The notes under the pieces are model-generated. The model worked only from the letters and a program-made list of their open reading frames with translations, made no database searches and was not told where the DNA came from. A DNA stretch of 64,000 bases from the NCBI RefSeq assembly GCF_014696355.1, contig NZ_JACJQA010000008.1, positions 1-64,000 of the forward strand, in the 5' to 3' direction. The position numbers were made by a program, and so were the translations under genes. Of the stretch, positions 50,817-58,253 are shown one piece after another (within the stretch, counting starts at the first letter, position 1; every line of letters starts with the position of its first letter). This DNA is from Pseudanabaena sp. FACHB-1998. Its GTDB lineage: Bacteria > Cyanobacteriota > Cyanobacteriia > Pseudanabaenales > Pseudanabaenaceae.

Positions 50817-50834
50817 AGAGGTGTAAGGAAGCCT

Positions 50835-53800
50835 TTATTTTGTAGAACAATTAGGTAAATTTACCCAAAGAGAATTAACACTTGTTTGGGTTATCTCCGA
50901 CACTAAGGAAACCTTGCCAGTTTTATCTATTGTCCATCCTTGAGCTTCGACAATTTTTTCAGAGGCTTTCTTTTCACTAGAAGCCATCATTGTGTTTTGT
51001 GAAGAGGATAAATTACTATTTGAAGAACTTTGATCTGTTAATTTTTGAGATTGTTGTGAAGAGGAGACTTCATTACTCACTGCTCCAATACTTGATAAAA
51101 TCTGGGCAGTTCGGTAAATTGGATCAGATGGACTGGGGCTTAATCCACCTCGTCCAGTTATAAAAAATTTACTATTGACAGTGTCTGCACTACAACGTTG
51201 GGATAGTAAAGAACTGGCATCGGTTAAATCAACGGGCAAAGTTCCCAATCCTTTACTAGGATCGACTCCCGGAGTATTGATTAGTACAGTTCCATTTAAC
51301 CCGAATTGTGAGCTTGCGGTAATATCGCTCAATGATGAGGGGCGATCGCGAACTGTTAGTCCAAATATTCCTCTAGTTGTAATATTGATATTCCCGCCAG
51401 CACCTTGAAAAGCATTGGCAAAAATATCACTATTCTCATTAGCAAAGGCTAATACAAAGTTTGCGCCTAGATTGATATTTCCTCCATTGCCATTATTCCC
51501 AGCCGTGGCGCTGATGAGACTGGCATTACGCAGCCATAATAAATCTGCAATTTGTAGGGTAATATTACCGCCTTTGCCATTCGCAGTTTCCGCTACGATC
51601 GCACTGTTATTAAGAGTTAGTAGTCCTGCAATTAGAGATAAATTACCACCATCTCCAGTCCCCAAACTACTTACAGAAATCTTGGCTCCATCCGTTAAAG
51701 TCACGATCGCAGGATCAATAAAAATCGTACCGCCAATTCCCGTTGATAGATTTCCACTTGCGGAAGTGATCTCACTTTCTTTCCCGTTAATACTCAAGCG
51801 ATCGCTCAAGAAAAGTTCTATTTTCCCTGCGTTACCACTACCCAAAGTCTCAGTACGAATTTTGCCACCACTATCAATTTCAAGGGTCTTGGCTGTTAGC
51901 TTAATTGCACCCGCATTACCAGTACTTCGAGTAGAAGAGGAGATTCTCCCACCATTTGTAATTGATATATCTTGAGCTGTAATATCAACAATGCCCCCAT
52001 TGCCGATCGCATCTTGATTTACGGAAGCAAAGAGACCACTGATAGAAGGCACTTTTTGAGTATTGCCATTATCATCAATAATTGAGACTTCTCCAATACC
52101 ATCTATTTTTAGATTGCCTGTGGTGAGCTTGACTAAGCCTATTCCATCCAGTCCATTACCAGTAAGCCCTGAACTCAGTTGAGAACCATTGATAATAGAT
52201 ATATCCTTAGCATTAATTTCTAAAGCACCAGCTTTGCCAATCCCGTTTTTACTAACGCTAGCGGAGACAAAACTGCGATCAAAACTAGCTGTACCAGCAA
52301 TGTCAATTTTAATATTGCCAGCATCACCTAAGCCATTTGTAGTCGTACTAATCAACGAATCGATAAGCGATAAGGATGCCCCATTAATATTAATATTGCC
52401 ACTCTTAGTGAGATTGGGAATAGACAACGAACTGATATTCAAAACTTTTCCTGTAATATCCTTGCCGCTAATGATTTGGATGTCTCCTCCCACCTTAGCT
52501 CCGTTAGCAGAAATCGCAACGTTTTCTCCAAAAGTAATATTATCCTTAGCTAATAGGTAAATACCTGTTTTATTAGCTGCACTATCTATAATTGCTGACG
52601 GGTCACTGGTTCCAGTTAATATAGATTGATTGCCATTGATGCGAATATCTTTGCGTGAGTCAATATATACAGAACTTCCATTGCCAGTTGTACTAAATAA
52701 ATCAATACCGGGTTTAATGTTTGGATTTGGTCTTCTTGTATAGTCCCCAATTCCAGTGACAGTAATATCTCCATTTAAAGCCAAATTGGGCTTATAGTTA
52801 TTGGTCAATAAAACCAAGCCATTCCCATTTCTAACTGTCAGATTCCCGATGGTAATAGCTGAATTAGTGTTTTGGGTTAAGGGATTGGAAATTATTGTGG
52901 GAAAAGAAGAAGCTAATGTACGATTAGCATCATTATTAAAGAAACAATTAGCAACATTTGGACATCTACTTGGAGATCGAGTAATACTGACATTACTAGT
53001 TATCCCTGCTGTGCCGATCGCTTCTGGACTAACCCCTGCACGGATATCTATAGTTGATTGGGTATTACCATTAATAACTAGAGATGAGTTATTTGATAGG
53101 GTAACGTTTGCTAAGTCGGGCGTAGTAATAGGATTAATACCTAAGCCGCTACTATCTCTACCCACAACGCTAATGGTATCAATGCTAACTGATCCAGCTG
53201 CAATAATATGGAGGGATTGCCCTGAATAAACTCCAAAGGTAACATCGCCATAGGAACGAATAATGGGATCGATCGGGCTTTCCAGATTGCCTAAAGTTCC
53301 GTTTAGCTGCTCAATACGGAAGTTGCCGTTGGCGTAGTAGTGAGCATCGCCGAGGACATTATTCGCCGAGCGAAAGAGCATATCTTTGCCTGAGTAGAAA
53401 CCACTATCAGGATTATTAAGGACAAAAATATCAACTAGGCGATCGCCTTGGACGGTGAGTTTCTCGCCTGCCGCCGCAATAAATGGGCGATCACTACTAT
53501 CTCGGACAATCACCGAATCCTTGGCGAATAAGTTTAAATCTCCAAAAGTACCAATTTGGCTATTATCTAAAATTAGATTGCGGCTGGCGTTGAAGGTTGC
53601 AGTTTTGGCGATCGCCTCGTTAATTTGGACATCGCCATTTACAGATTCCACTAGCAAATTACCCTCTAAGGCTTCTAGATAGCCCTTGTTGATCACTGAG
53701 CCAGCCGAAAGCGTTAGATCCTTATTACTGATTAAGCTACCTTCATTAGTAATTGTGGCTTGCTGATCTTTTCCATATTGCAATCCTAGTGGCACATTAA

Positions 53801-54272
53801 CCGTTAATACTGAAGCCTGTGGATTGGTGGCACTATATTCTTGACCATCAGCAAATTTGATACTACTTGCCGTAGAAGCAGTAAAAGATCCGCCAATTTG
53901 CAGTTTAGCCTCTTTGCCAAAAATGATGCCGTTAGGATTAATTAAAAATAAATTTGCCTGACCATTAGCCTTAATCAATCCATCAATATTAGAAATAGAA
54001 CTCCCTGTTACTCGGCTAATGATATTGGTGACATCGCCATTGTTATTAAAGTAAGCCGTACTTTGTTTTGGTACTGAAAACTGTTGAAAACTATGAAATT
54101 GATTGCCGCCAACTTGCGTCCCCCCTGTAATCGTGAAGGTATTGTCTTGGGCATTAACAACCGTATTAATAGGTAGAGTCCTGTCGCCAGCAATTTGAGC
54201 TTGTAGAGAAATAGGTGATATGAGACTGAACGCGATCGCTACGGAGCTAAGCCCAAAGAGTTGCTTTTTCAT
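50835..54272 (-). CDS. TpsA-type secreted exoprotein (filamentous haemagglutinin N-terminal domain)
   Basis: A 1145-residue exported protein. Signal peptide at 1-26 (FGLSSVAIAFSLISPISLQA). The TPS domain spans about 28-270: LPINTVVNAQDNTFTITGGT, then FHSFQQFSVPKQSTAYF and the conserved NPNGIIFG at about residue 115. From about 270 to 1030 it consists of irregular beta-helix repeats with many N-G-G and S-N units (IKLTAKTLEIDSGGKIRTET). The C-terminal 110 residues are S, Q and N-rich and may be released or anchor the protein. Two-partner substrate of the TpsB at 44296-46050 by genomic context; annotated in other cyanobacteria as S-layer-family or adhesin proteins. Confidence 0.92.
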   Translation of the reverse strand: MKKQLFGLSSVAIAFSLISPISLQAQIAGDRTLPINTVVNAQDNTFTITGGTQVGGNQFHSFQQFSVPKQSTAYFNNNGDVTNIISRVTGSSISNIDGLIKANGQANLFLINPNGIIFGKEAKLQIGGSFTASTASSIKFADGQEYSATNPQASVLTVNVPLGLQYGKDQQATITNEGSLISNKDLTLSAGSVINKGYLEALEGNLLVESVNGDVQINEAIAKTATFNASRNLILDNSQIGTFGDLNLFAKDSVIVRDSSDRPFIAAAGEKLTVQGDRLVDIFVLNNPDSGFYSGKDMLFRSANNVLGDAHYYANGNFRIEQLNGTLGNLESPIDPIIRSYGDVTFGVYSGQSLHIIAAGSVSIDTISVVGRDSSGLGINPITTPDLANVTLSNNSSLVINGNTQSTIDIRAGVSPEAIGTAGITSNVSITRSPSRCPNVANCFFNNDANRTLASSFPTIISNPLTQNTNSAITIGNLTVRNGNGLVLLTNNYKPNLALNGDITVTGIGDYTRRPNPNIKPGIDLFSTTGNGSSVYIDSRKDIRINGNQSILTGTSDPSAIIDSAANKTGIYLLAKDNITFGENVAISANGAKVGGDIQIISGKDITGKVLNISSLSIPNLTKSGNININGASLSLIDSLISTTTNGLGDAGNIKIDIAGTASFDRSFVSASVSKNGIGKAGALEINAKDISIINGSQLSSGLTGNGLDGIGLVKLTTGNLKIDGIGEVSIIDDNGNTQKVPSISGLFASVNQDAIGNGGIVDITAQDISITNGGRISSSTRSTGNAGAIKLTAKTLEIDSGGKIRTETLGSGNAGKIELFLSDRLSINGKESEITSASGNLSTGIGGTIFIDPAIVTLTDGAKISVSSLGTGDGGNLSLIAGLLTLNNSAIVAETANGKGGNITLQIADLLWLRNASLISATAGNNGNGGNINLGANFVLAFANENSDIFANAFQGAGGNINITTRGIFGLTVRDRPSSLSDITASSQFGLNGTVLINTPGVDPSKGLGTLPVDLTDASSLLSQRCSADTVNSKFFITGRGGLSPSPSDPIYRTAQILSSIGAVSNEVSSSQQSQKLTDQSSSNSNLSSSQNTMMASSEKKASEKIVEAQGWTIDKTGKVSLVSEITQTSVNSLWVNLPNCSTK

Positions 54273-54714
54273 AGTTTAGGGATTGCAGTAATTAGCCAAT
54301 CATTAATCAAAAATTATTATCAACTATCTTTATTAAAATGGAATGTTTAAGATTTAATTTTAAATAATTTGCTTGAGCCTTCCTAAAACTCTTATCCTGC
54401 AAGAGCTTTAGATTAATCAACCTCTAATTTTTGTAATAGCTTTAGGAATATATAAGCCATAAAGCCCACGGATGGAATAGAAAATCTGGGTCAAAACGCC
54501 CTTCATTGTGTAGCGATCGTCACACAATGAAATAAAACGTAATATTGTGTCCAAATTTTATAAATATGCGCTAGACTAAATCGCGTAAGGTAAAAGTAGT
54601 TATCGGTTGTAGCAATTGTTTTCTGTACTGACAGTTTTTTTCTGTTTCATCGTGACAAGCTTCTCTCCGACATCTCTATCTCTACATACTTTTTGAATTC
54701 TTGGAGAAAGCATA
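54273..54714. other. Divergent intergenic region tpsA / RRM gene
   Basis: 442 bases without a gene; must contain both promoters. An inverted repeat lies at 54503-54532, and the last 110 bases probably form the 5'-UTR of the RRM gene. Confidence 0.7.
54503..54532. promoter_or_regulatory. Inverted repeat in the tpsA/RRM divergent region
   Basis: TTCATTGTGT and ACACAATGAA, perfect 10-bp arms around AGCGATCGTC. A candidate dimer-binding site, 183 bases before the RRM start and 231 bases before the tpsA start. Confidence 0.4.
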
Positions 54715-55047
54715 ATGTCTATTTACGTTGGTAACTTGTCCTATGAAGTTACTCAAGACCATTTGAAGCCCGTATTTGAAGATTACGGCAAGGTCACTCG
54801 TGTTCATTTCCCTACCGATCGCGAAACAGGTCGCGCTCGTGGCTTCGCCTTTGTAGAAATGAGCAAGGATGACGAAGAAGATGCAGCCATCACCGCCTTG
54901 GATGGCGCTGAATGGATGGGTCGTGTTCTTAAGGTCAACAAGGCTAAGCCTCGCGAGAATAATGACTCGTTTGGCGGCGGCGGCGGCAACAGAGGCGGCG
55001 GTCGTGGTGGCTATAACAAGTCTGGTGGCGGCGGCGGTCGTTACTAA
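54715..55047 (+). CDS. rbp: Glycine-rich RRM RNA-binding protein
   Basis: A 110-residue protein with one RRM (residues 1-80): RNP2 IYVGNL and RNP1 RGFAFVEM are both intact. The last 27 residues are a G, R, N and Y-rich tail (GGGGGNRGGGRGGYNKSGGG). This is the cyanobacterial Rbp family; several members are cold-induced and some help localise thylakoid mRNAs. A long leader with pyrimidine-rich sequence and a GGAGAAAG ribosome-binding site precede the ATG, which fits post-transcriptional control (inference). Two hairpins follow. Confidence 0.95.
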   Translation: MSIYVGNLSYEVTQDHLKPVFEDYGKVTRVHFPTDRETGRARGFAFVEMSKDDEEDAAITALDGAEWMGRVLKVNKAKPRENNDSFGGGGGNRGGGRGGYNKSGGGGGRY

Positions 55048-55102
55048 GCTCTGCCAAACACGCAGCTTTTTAGTTACAGCAATTAGCGAACTAAGCGGAA
55101 AA

Positions 55103-55143
55103 AATTTTTTAAAAGTGTTGCTTCACAACACTTTTAAAAAATT
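55103..55143 (+). terminator. Hairpin after the RRM gene
   Basis: AATTTTTTAAAAGTGTTG pairs with its complement around CTTCA. It is 55 bases after the stop and is followed by an inverted TACAG-type motif (55158-55175). Confidence 0.75.
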
Positions 55144-55175
55144 CCTGAATTTTGGTTAGAGCGCAAAGAACTGTA

Positions 55176-55210
55176 AAAAAGGGGAGAATGCATAGCATTC
55201 TCCCCTTTTT
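55176..55210 (+). terminator. Second hairpin before the HerA-like gene
   Basis: Perfect arms AAAAAGGGGAGAATGC with ATA loop, ending in T5. A strong intrinsic terminator shape. Confidence 0.85.
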
Positions 55211-55252
55211 GCTATGCTATGCAAAAGTATGCACGCTTAACGTAGGTTTGGC

Positions 55253-57007
55253 ATGGATTTGCAACCATTAGGCATTGTTGTTCAGGGTTCTTTGAGTGAT
55301 GGATTAGAAGTTCGTCTCAATGGCGAAATATCCGTCGAAGATATGCGTGTTGGGAAGTTTTTGGTAGTGCATGGGCGACATACTCGCTTCTTTTGCATTC
55401 TTACGGACGTGACCCTCGGTACGGCCAGTCCTAGAATTTTGATGAATCCCCCTGATCCCGACAATACTTTTTTGACTGAGATTTTGGCTGGTACAGGGAC
55501 TTTCGGCACGATTAACTTAACGCCGATGCTCATGTTTGTTCCTGCTAATCCCTTTGATTTATTTGCTCAGAGAACGGCTAATGCCACTAGCGATCGCCTC
55601 AAAAAAACAAAGCGCAAGAAAATTACAACCAATACAATCAATGCAACCTACGAAACCCCTGAAGAAAGCGATTTTCAACTCTTGCCCGTAAAAACAATTC
55701 CTAGCCATTTTTCTCAAGTATTTGATGCCACGGAGCGTGATTTTCGGATTGTATTTGGTTGGGAAGATGATCCCCATAAGCGTAACTTTGCGATCGGGCA
55801 ACCCATTGATATGCCCGTGCCGATTTGTCTGGATCTCGATCGCTTTGTCGAGCGTAGCAATGGCGTATTTGGCAAATCTGGCACTGGCAAATCTTTTCTG
55901 ACCCGTCTATTGTTATCGGGGATCATTCGCAAACAGGCAGCGGTCAATCTCATTTTTGATATGCATTCCGAATATGGATGGGAAGCGGCGACCGAAGGAA
56001 AAAGATTTAGCACCGTTAAGGGGTTGCGGCAACTATTTCCCGCGCAGGTGCAAATCTATACCCTTGATCCCGAATCGACAAAGCGGCGAGGAGTAAGGGA
56101 TGCACAGGAGCTTTACATTAGCTATGACCAAATTGATGTAGAAGATTTAATGCTCATTCGCGAGGAGTTAAATCTCTCCGAAGCTAGCTTAGAAAATGCG
56201 ATCATTTTACGGAATGAATTTGGCAAGAATTGGATTTCGCGATTATTGGCAATGACTAATTCCGAGATTCAGGAATTTTGCGAACAGAAAATGGGTAGTA
56301 AGTCTTCGATCATGGCGCTTCAGCGTAAGCTCACCCGCCTTGATGATTTGAAATATCTGCGCCCCACCTGCCCCGAAAATTACATTAAGCGAATTCTCGA
56401 TGCGATCGCTGCGGGTAAGCATATTGTGATTGAATTCGGCTCGCAGTCTAATTTGCTGTCCTATATGTTAGCGACGAATATCATTACGCGCAGGATTCAC
56501 CATTCCTATGTGCAGCAAGCTGAGAAGTTTTTACAAACTAAAAATATTAGCGATCGCCCGCAACAGCTAACCATCACCATCGAAGAAGCCCATCGCTTTC
56601 TGGCTCCAAATACTGCCAGACAGACAATTTTTGGGACGATCGCCCGTGAAATGCGGAAATATTTTGTGACTTTACTCATTGTCGATCAGCGACCATCGGG
56701 CATTGATAACGAAGTCATGTCTCAGATTGGGACAAGAATTACGGCTTTACTTAATGATGAGAAGGATATTGAAGCAATCTTTACGGGAGTTGCTGGTAGC
56801 GGTAATTTACGCACCATCCTCTCGAAATTAGATTCTAAACAGCAAGCCCTCGTTTTAGGTCATGCCGTCCCAATGCCTGTGGTCGTGCAAACTCGCCCCT
56901 ACGATGAAACCTTTTATAGAGAGATCGGCGAAGTGCCTTGGGAAGAAATTTCCACCCCAGAAGTTTTGCGCGTCGCTGAAGCCGCAAAAGCAGATCTCGG
57001 CTTTTAA
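55253..57007 (+). CDS. HerA-like ATPase (DUF87)
   Basis: A 584-residue hexameric-type ATPase. Residues 1-110 fit a HAS-barrel (LGIVVQGSLSDGLEVRLNGE, then RVGKFLVVHG). Walker A is GVFGKSGTGKSFLTR (about residue 205), Walker B QLTITIEEAHRFL, and the C-terminal sensor VDQRPSGIDNEVMSQIGTRI contains the arginine finger region. HerA proteins translocate DNA and usually pair with the NurA nuclease; no nurA is adjacent. Cyanobacterial homologues are annotated as ATP-binding proteins of unknown role. Monocistronic, flanked by hairpins. Confidence 0.9.
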   Translation: MDLQPLGIVVQGSLSDGLEVRLNGEISVEDMRVGKFLVVHGRHTRFFCILTDVTLGTASPRILMNPPDPDNTFLTEILAGTGTFGTINLTPMLMFVPANPFDLFAQRTANATSDRLKKTKRKKITTNTINATYETPEESDFQLLPVKTIPSHFSQVFDATERDFRIVFGWEDDPHKRNFAIGQPIDMPVPICLDLDRFVERSNGVFGKSGTGKSFLTRLLLSGIIRKQAAVNLIFDMHSEYGWEAATEGKRFSTVKGLRQLFPAQVQIYTLDPESTKRRGVRDAQELYISYDQIDVEDLMLIREELNLSEASLENAIILRNEFGKNWISRLLAMTNSEIQEFCEQKMGSKSSIMALQRKLTRLDDLKYLRPTCPENYIKRILDAIAAGKHIVIEFGSQSNLLSYMLATNIITRRIHHSYVQQAEKFLQTKNISDRPQQLTITIEEAHRFLAPNTARQTIFGTIAREMRKYFVTLLIVDQRPSGIDNEVMSQIGTRITALLNDEKDIEAIFTGVAGSGNLRTILSKLDSKQQALVLGHAVPMPVVVQTRPYDETFYREIGEVPWEEISTPEVLRVAEAAKADLGF

Positions 57008-57014
57008 ATTCGCC

Positions 57015-57055
57015 AAATAAACAAGTGCGGCGCGAAGCGCCGCACTTGTTTATTT
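57015..57055. terminator. Bidirectional terminator, HerA-like gene / AIG2-like gene
   Basis: Perfect 19-bp arms AAATAAACAAGTGCGGCGC with GAA loop. It begins seven bases after one stop and covers the stop of the opposing gene. Core identical to that at 44152-44208. Confidence 0.9.
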
Positions 57056-57445
57056 ACTTTTCTTGTAAGCTGCCCAGCCACCGAGATCAGAAATATCAAT
57101 CCAATTAAATTTTTCGATTAATTCCTTGGGATACAAAAACGCCGTAAGCACCTCACCATCTTCTAAATAAACATCCGCAGGATACATATGAGGAGGCTCA
57201 TTGCTGGCGAGATAATCAAATTCTTCTATTTTCATCTCATACACTTCTCCCGGAATGGAGATCCCACCCGTTTCAACTTCATAAATCGCAGGATGCCAAC
57301 CATCTCCTGCGGCATGGAGTCGATAGCGAGATTGAGTGTTTGCCGTGCGAATAAATTTAGCTTCTTGCAAATTACCGTGATCTGGTTGTCCACGTAGCGC
57401 CGAACCACAGATAAAAACTCGTCTTGTCCCATTGGATGCGGTCAT
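57050..57445 (-). CDS. AIG2-like (gamma-glutamylcyclotransferase fold) protein
   Basis: A 131-residue protein starting MTASNGTRRVFICGSALRGQ at 57445. A frame 28 residues longer would run into a MITE and is rejected. ICGSALRG is the substrate loop of the GGCT/AIG2 fold, and an acidic residue follows in VYEMKIEEFDYLASNE. The overall sequence also resembles the C-terminal domain of allophanate hydrolase (AtzF), which has the same fold. Lying back to back with hiuH, it may belong to purine or ureide breakdown; the evidence for this is context only. Confidence 0.75.
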   Translation of the reverse strand: MTASNGTRRVFICGSALRGQPDHGNLQEAKFIRTANTQSRYRLHAAGDGWHPAIYEVETGGISIPGEVYEMKIEEFDYLASNEPPHMYPADVYLEDGEVLTAFLYPKELIEKFNWIDISDLGGWAAYKKSK

Positions 57446-57480
57446 AAGTAGCAATATTGAAAATATGGTTGAACTTTGTA

Positions 57481-57595
57481 ACTGATATAGCGCTTTGTTG
57501 TCTAGCGAACTAGAGGTTTGTTTTCCCACCTTTGGCGGGAAAACAAACCTCTATAACTCGCTTGCTTGAAAAGCGCTATATCAGTTTATTGTATA
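57481..57595. mobile_element. MITE with 16-bp perfect terminal inverted repeats
   Basis: 115 bases: outer ends ACTGATATAGCGCTTT and AAAGCGCTATATCAGT are exact inverted repeats. A second palindrome is nested inside (57511-57553, TAGAGGTTTGTTTTCCC arms). No coding capacity. It lies between the divergent AIG2-like and hiuH starts, so their promoters lie inside or very near it. Confidence 0.78.
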
Positions 57596-57636
57596 CAGTA
57601 TGCAACTACAAGCTTCTAGAAAAAGATCCCCTAAGT

Positions 57637-58005
57637 ATGTCTGGTAAACTTTCCACCCATGTTCTCGATACGGTCAATGGGTGTCCTGCTAAAAATATGA
57701 AGATCGAACTGTGGGCGATCGCCATTGAAGGTATTTATGAAGCGAAAAGTTTGATTAAAACTGTTTATACCAATCAAGATGGTCGAACCGATGAGTTATT
57801 GCTCAATGATCAAGAAATGCAAGTTGGTATCTATGAGCTTTGGTTTGATGTGAGTGATTATTTTGCGAATTTAGGAATCTCCCTGACTAATCCTGCTTTT
57901 TTAAGTCGCGTCCCCATCCGCTTTGGGATTGCCAGTAAAAGCGATCGCTACCATGTGCCTCTATTGGTATCGCCTTGGGCTTACAGCACCTATCGCGGTA
58001 GTTAA
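57637..58005 (+). CDS. hiuH: 5-hydroxyisourate hydrolase
   Basis: A 122-residue transthyretin-like enzyme starting [20 protein letters not shown] at 57637; the in-frame ATG 105 bases earlier lies inside the MITE. Catalytic residues: His in STHVLD, Arg in [11 protein letters not shown], His in [16 protein letters not shown] and the C-terminal signature YRGS. Hydrolyses 5-hydroxyisourate to OHCU in urate breakdown. No OHCU decarboxylase or urate oxidase is in the window. The nearby AIG2-like and oxoprolinase genes fit nitrogen scavenging but prove nothing. Confidence 0.94.
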   Translation: MSGKLSTHVLDTVNGCPAKNMKIELWAIAIEGIYEAKSLIKTVYTNQDGRTDELLLNDQEMQVGIYELWFDVSDYFANLGISLTNPAFLSRVPIRFGIASKSDRYHVPLLVSPWAYSTYRGS

Positions 58006-58054
58006 ACACCTTTGTAATCTCTAATACAGAAAGCGATCGTAACAAACAGTTTAA

Positions 58055-58098
58055 TCGGAATAATTTGGATACTGTATACAGTATCCAAATTATTCCGA
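58055..58098. repeat. Perfect 44-bp palindrome without loop
   Basis: 22-bp arms starting TCGGAATAATTTGGATACTG, meeting at GTATAC. 50 bases after the hiuH stop; could serve as terminator. Confidence 0.85.
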
Positions 58099-58120
58099 AA
58101 TTTTACTTTCTTTTTCTGCT

Positions 58121-58215
58121 ACCCCTTTCCTAGCAAAAGAATAAATTTTATAAACTGAATAATTAGAGGTGTAGGGCAAAGCCCTACACCTCTAATTATT
58201 CGATAGGAAGGGAGT
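58121..58215. mobile_element. MITE-like element upstream of the porin gene
   Basis: Ends ACCCCTTTCCTA and TAGGAAGGGAGT are inverted repeats (10 of 12). The inner palindrome 58157-58201 (GAATAATTAGAGGTGTAGGG with AAA loop) shares AATAATTAGAGGT with the element at 43727. Its right end is 39 bases before the porin ATG. Confidence 0.55.
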
Positions 58216-58253
58216 AAGGGAATTTGTCGCTCATGTAATTGGTTTGAGGAGTT

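Larger units (their letters stand above)
50251..50834. other. Repeat-rich intergenic region
   Basis: 584 bases without a gene. Contains a palindrome (50562-50614), a MITE-like element (50636-50752) and the TpsA terminator (50779-50816); the AT-rich part 50251-50560 should contain the promoter of the PEP-CTERM-like gene. Confidence 0.7.

Noticed and set aside
50985..53700. Several plus-strand open frames opposite the TpsA gene
   Set aside because: They mirror the low-complexity beta-helix repeats of TpsA and show no independent signals.
57446..57529. 28-residue N-terminal extension of the AIG2-like protein
   Set aside because: The extension is encoded partly by the MITE at 57481-57595; the ATG at 57445 begins the conserved part.
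57532..57636. 35-residue N-terminal extension of HiuH
   Set aside because: Starts inside the MITE; HiuH proteins begin close to the STHVLD motif.
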